From an uncultured bacterium (GTDB lineage Bacteria; Bacillota_A; Clostridia; Oscillospirales; Oscillospiraceae), in assembly GCA_945917385.1 (NCBI GenBank), contig CAMEHJ010000053.1, forward strand, positions 1 to 7,295: a stretch of DNA of 7,295 nucleotides. The letters run 5' to 3'. Position 1 is the first letter of the stretch. Every line of letters begins with the position of its first letter. The notes under the pieces are model-generated. The model worked only from the letters and a program-made list of their open reading frames with translations. It searched no databases and was not told the origin of the DNA. This document shows, piece by piece, positions 5,951 through 7,295 of the stretch. The position numbers were made by a program, and so were the translations under genes.

Positions 5951-5958
5951 ATTGTAAA
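5929..5958 (-). promoter_or_regulatory. Candidate promoter of the ttcA unit
   Basis: Minus strand: -35 TTTACA (5953-5958), 18-base spacer, -10 AATACT (5929-5934). The direct-repeat copies occupy the spacer and the region just past the -10, so binding there would affect initiation. An alternative -10 (TATACT near 5907-5912) has no good -35. Confidence 0.4.
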
Positions 5959-5977
5959 ATCAGGATTAAAATAGGTG

Positions 5978-6006
5978 TTGACTTGCAAAAGTTCTTGTGA
6001 TATAAA
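5978..6006 (+). promoter_or_regulatory. Strong plus-strand promoter for the rplM-rpsI operon
   Basis: TTGACT (5978-5983), 17-base spacer, TATAAA (6001-6006); both hexamers match the SigA consensus in five of six positions. Start of transcription is expected near 6013, giving a leader of about 237 bases that contains the palindromic repeat. A weaker promoter candidate (TTGAAG 6158-6163, TATGAA 6182-6187) lies nearer the gene, partly in the right arm of that repeat. Confidence 0.65.
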
Positions 6007-6037
6007 GATAAAGCGCGTTTGAGGTACTAATTCTTGA

Positions 6038-6172
6038 TAAAAAGATTCAATCAGCAGCGCAGGTATATTGGTGCAAGACAAGGCAGCGGAGCGCCGCCAT
6101 GCTTTGTGTATGGTAAGCGACGATAACGCAGTATTGCGCCAATAGACCAAGCTGATATTGAAGATTTTTATT
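6038..6172. repeat. Imperfect palindromic element of about 135 bases (MITE/REP-like)
   Basis: The left arm (6038-6076) and right arm (6134-6172) are imperfect inverted copies: reading each inward gives an A-rich end, TCAAT..CAGC, GGT.TATTGG.GCAA. The central part (6077-6133) contains a further hairpin (CAAGGCA..TGCTTTG around a GC-rich core, about 6079-6106) and a segment near AAGCGACGATAACGCAG. It encodes no convincing protein and differs in composition from the AT-rich flanks. This looks like a non-autonomous dispersed repeat in the rplM leader; copy number elsewhere cannot be seen here. Confidence 0.5.
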
Positions 6173-6249
6173 AAAAATTAGTATGAAAAATATTTTAATG
6201 TCAAACGCCTGAATTGTCAAAACTTTTTAATTCTATACGGAGGCCGAAT

Positions 6250-6678
6250 ATGTCTACTACCATGGTAACCAAGGAGACCGTACAGCGCAAGTGGTACGTC
6301 CTTGACGCAGCAGGCAAGCCCATGGGCAAAACCGCTGCTCTCGCCGCTGACCTTCTCCGCGGCAAGCTCAAAACCGACTACACCCCGCACGTTGACTGCG
6401 GCGATTACGTCATCATCATCAACGCCAAGGACGCTGTCCTCACCGGCAAAAAGCTGGAGCAGAAGTACTACCGCACTCACTCCGGTTTCCCCGGCGGTCT
6501 GAAGGAGACTCAGTACAAGACTCTCATGCAGAAGAAGCCTGAGCTTGCTATGCGCCTCGCTGTCCGCGGCATGCTTCAGAAGAACACCATCGCCCAGTGG
6601 CAGCTCAAGCGCCTGAGAATCTTCGCCGGCGCCGAGCACACCCACGCAGCGCAGAAGCCCGAAGTCTGGGATCGCTAA
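6250..6678 (+). CDS. rplM: 50S ribosomal protein L13
   Basis: L13 is an early-assembling protein of the large ribosomal subunit. The 142-residue product has the typical family length and the expected segments: KWYVLDAAGKPMGKTAALAA (14-33), LRGKLKTDYTPHVDCGDYV near 36-54, NAKDAVLTGKKLEQKYYRTH (57-76) and the LAVRGML..N segment followed by a short basic C-terminus (RLRIFAGAEHTH). Start 6250 follows a consensus GGAGG (6239-6243) by 6 bases; an in-frame ATG at 6214 lies in non-conserved leader sequence. Codon choice is strongly biased (CTC, GGC, AAG, CGC), as expected for a highly expressed gene and unlike the neighbouring genes. rpsI follows after 14 bases in the near-universal bacterial pairing. 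In other Firmicutes an L13 leader RNA autoregulates this operon; I could not identify that fold here. Confidence 0.98.
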   Translation: MSTTMVTKETVQRKWYVLDAAGKPMGKTAALAADLLRGKLKTDYTPHVDCGDYVIIINAKDAVLTGKKLEQKYYRTHSGFPGGLKETQYKTLMQKKPELAMRLAVRGMLQKNTIAQWQLKRLRIFAGAEHTHAAQKPEVWDR

Positions 6679-6692
6679 GGAGGTAAAGAAAT

Positions 6693-7103
6693 ATGGCAAC
6701 CTATAAGTGCAAGAAGCCCTATATGTACGGCACCGGACGCAGAAAGTCCTCCGTCGCACGCGTTCACCTCATCCCCAACGGCACCGGTGCTATCACCATC
6801 AACGGCCGTGACATCGACGACTACTTCGGTCTCGAAACTCTCAAGCTGATCGTCCGTCAGCCCCTGGTCGCCACCGCGACCGTCGGCAAGGTCGATATCG
6901 AAGCTACCGTCTCCGGCGGCGGCGTTTCCGGTCAGGCCGGCGCAATCCGCCACGGTATCGCCCGCGCACTGCTCCTCGTTGACGACAGCTACCGCGCAGC
7001 TCTCAAGGCCGCAGGCTTCCTGACTCGCGACCCGAGAATGAAAGAGCGTAAAAAGTACGGTCTCAAAGCAGCCCGTCGCGCTCCGCAGTTCAGCAAGAGA
7101 TAA
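6693..7103 (+). CDS. rpsI: 30S ribosomal protein S9
   Basis: S9 is a small-subunit head protein whose C-terminal tail reaches the P-site tRNA. The 136-residue product shows the family motifs: [13 protein letters not shown] (12-24), [10 protein letters not shown] (36-45), [21 protein letters not shown] (73-93) and the C-terminal [27 protein letters not shown] with the conserved final Ser-Lys-Arg. It is a few residues longer than the common 130, mainly at the N-terminus ([11 protein letters not shown]). A strong AAGGAGGT (6677-6684) overlaps the rplM stop codon and sits 8 bases before the ATG. It shares highly biased codon use with rplM and ends 10 bases before a terminator, so the pair forms a complete operon. 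Confidence 0.98.
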   Translation: MATYKCKKPYMYGTGRRKSSVARVHLIPNGTGAITINGRDIDDYFGLETLKLIVRQPLVATATVGKVDIEATVSGGGVSGQAGAIRHGIARALLLVDDSYRAALKAAGFLTRDPRMKERKKYGLKAARRAPQFSKR

Positions 7104-7113
7104 TTTGTATATC

Positions 7114-7147
7114 AAAGAGCACCGCTTCACGGCAGTGCTCTTTTCAT
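7114..7147 (+). terminator. Rho-independent terminator of rplM-rpsI
   Basis: Perfect 9-base stem AAAGAGCAC (7114-7122) with GTGCTCTTT (7135-7143), extended by two more GC pairs after one mismatch, loop TTCACG, then TTTTCATT. It starts 10 bases past the rpsI stop. Confidence 0.85.
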
Positions 7148-7295
7148 TATCCCGAAACAGAATTATAATAGTCCAACGGGAGTTGAACACTCACCGCATT
7201 TGAGCGGCACTGTCGGGCTGCTTTTGATTTGTCGTCCTCGACTTGCGACAGCAAGCCTTCGTCCTCCGCACCAAAATCAGCTCCGATATTACTCG
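7148..7295. other. Unassigned right-edge region
   Basis: No recognised gene. A minus-strand frame stays open from 7295 to a TAA at 7147-7149 (49 codons) but shows no known motif and low-complexity composition. The segment contains small palindromes such as TTGCGACAGCAA (about 7242-7253) and resembles the kind of intergenic repeat seen in gut Clostridia. It could be the end of a gene beyond the edge or part of a dispersed repeat. Confidence 0.3.

Noticed and set aside
5071..6000. 309-codon plus-strand open frame opposite ttcA
   Set aside because: It mirrors the TtcA coding frame, ends in AT-rich promoter sequence and lacks any recognisable motif or ribosome binding site.
5893..6150. 85-codon minus-strand open frame across the palindromic repeat
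   Set aside because: No family signal or ribosome binding site, and it spans the direct repeats, both promoter candidates and the repeat element.
6214..6249. Upstream ATG giving L13 a 12-residue extension
   Set aside because: The GGAGG at 6239-6243 serves the ATG at 6250, and the resulting 142 residues match the usual L13 length.
6217..7190. Minus-strand open frames opposite rplM and rpsI (180 and 171 codons)
   Set aside because: Both are antisense to highly conserved, codon-biased ribosomal protein genes.
1..7295. CRISPR array, tRNA genes, insertion sequence with transposase
   Set aside because: No regularly spaced repeats of CRISPR type, no cloverleaf sequence and no transposase or integrase motif was seen on either strand.

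Overview
The window looks like chromosomal DNA of a GC-rich, low-redundancy Gram-positive anaerobe, most likely a gut Clostridia (Oscillospiraceae/Ruminococcaceae-like) genome. The reasons are strong AGGAGG-type ribosome binding sites, lipoprotein signal peptides with lipoboxes, no outer-membrane components, an ECF-type vitamin transporter S component, and a compact GC-rich coding style with AT-rich intergenic regions. This assignment is inference from style, not from a marker gene match.

Left half (1-4091, all on the minus strand, read right to left): a promoter (about 4063-4091) leads into an adenosylcobalamin-type riboswitch (about 3843-4035). A rho-independent terminator follows (3771-3807), and then a four-gene operon: a secreted lipoprotein form of the cobalt chelatase CbiK (2700-3713), a lipoprotein with two related beta-rich domains of unknown function (1779-2642), a BtuF/FecB-like substrate-binding lipoprotein (670-1782) and a FecCD/BtuC-type permease that runs off the left edge (1-656). 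The ATPase is presumably beyond the edge. Together these predict a B12-repressed uptake system for a corrinoid, porphyrin or metal, with a tetrapyrrole chelatase placed outside the membrane next to the binding proteins. This is the most interesting part of the window.

Middle (4115-5874, minus strand): a small cysteine-rich metal-binding-type protein (4115-4390) with its own promoter lies just upstream of the riboswitch promoter. Before it, and ended by a strong terminator (4441-4479), is a probable two-gene unit made of a TtcA-family tRNA thiolation enzyme (5119-5874) and an ECF transporter S component (4499-5017). The 101-base gap between those two genes holds two nested ATGACC/GGTCAT inverted repeats, one of which covers the ribosome binding site of the S component.

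Right part (5875-7295): an AT-rich intergenic region of about 375 bases contains a pair of 15-base direct repeats, divergent promoter candidates and an imperfect palindromic element of about 135 bases that looks like a dispersed repeat. It is followed on the plus strand by the conserved ribosomal protein pair rplM-rpsI (6250-7103) and their terminator (7114-7147). The last 145 bases are unassigned.
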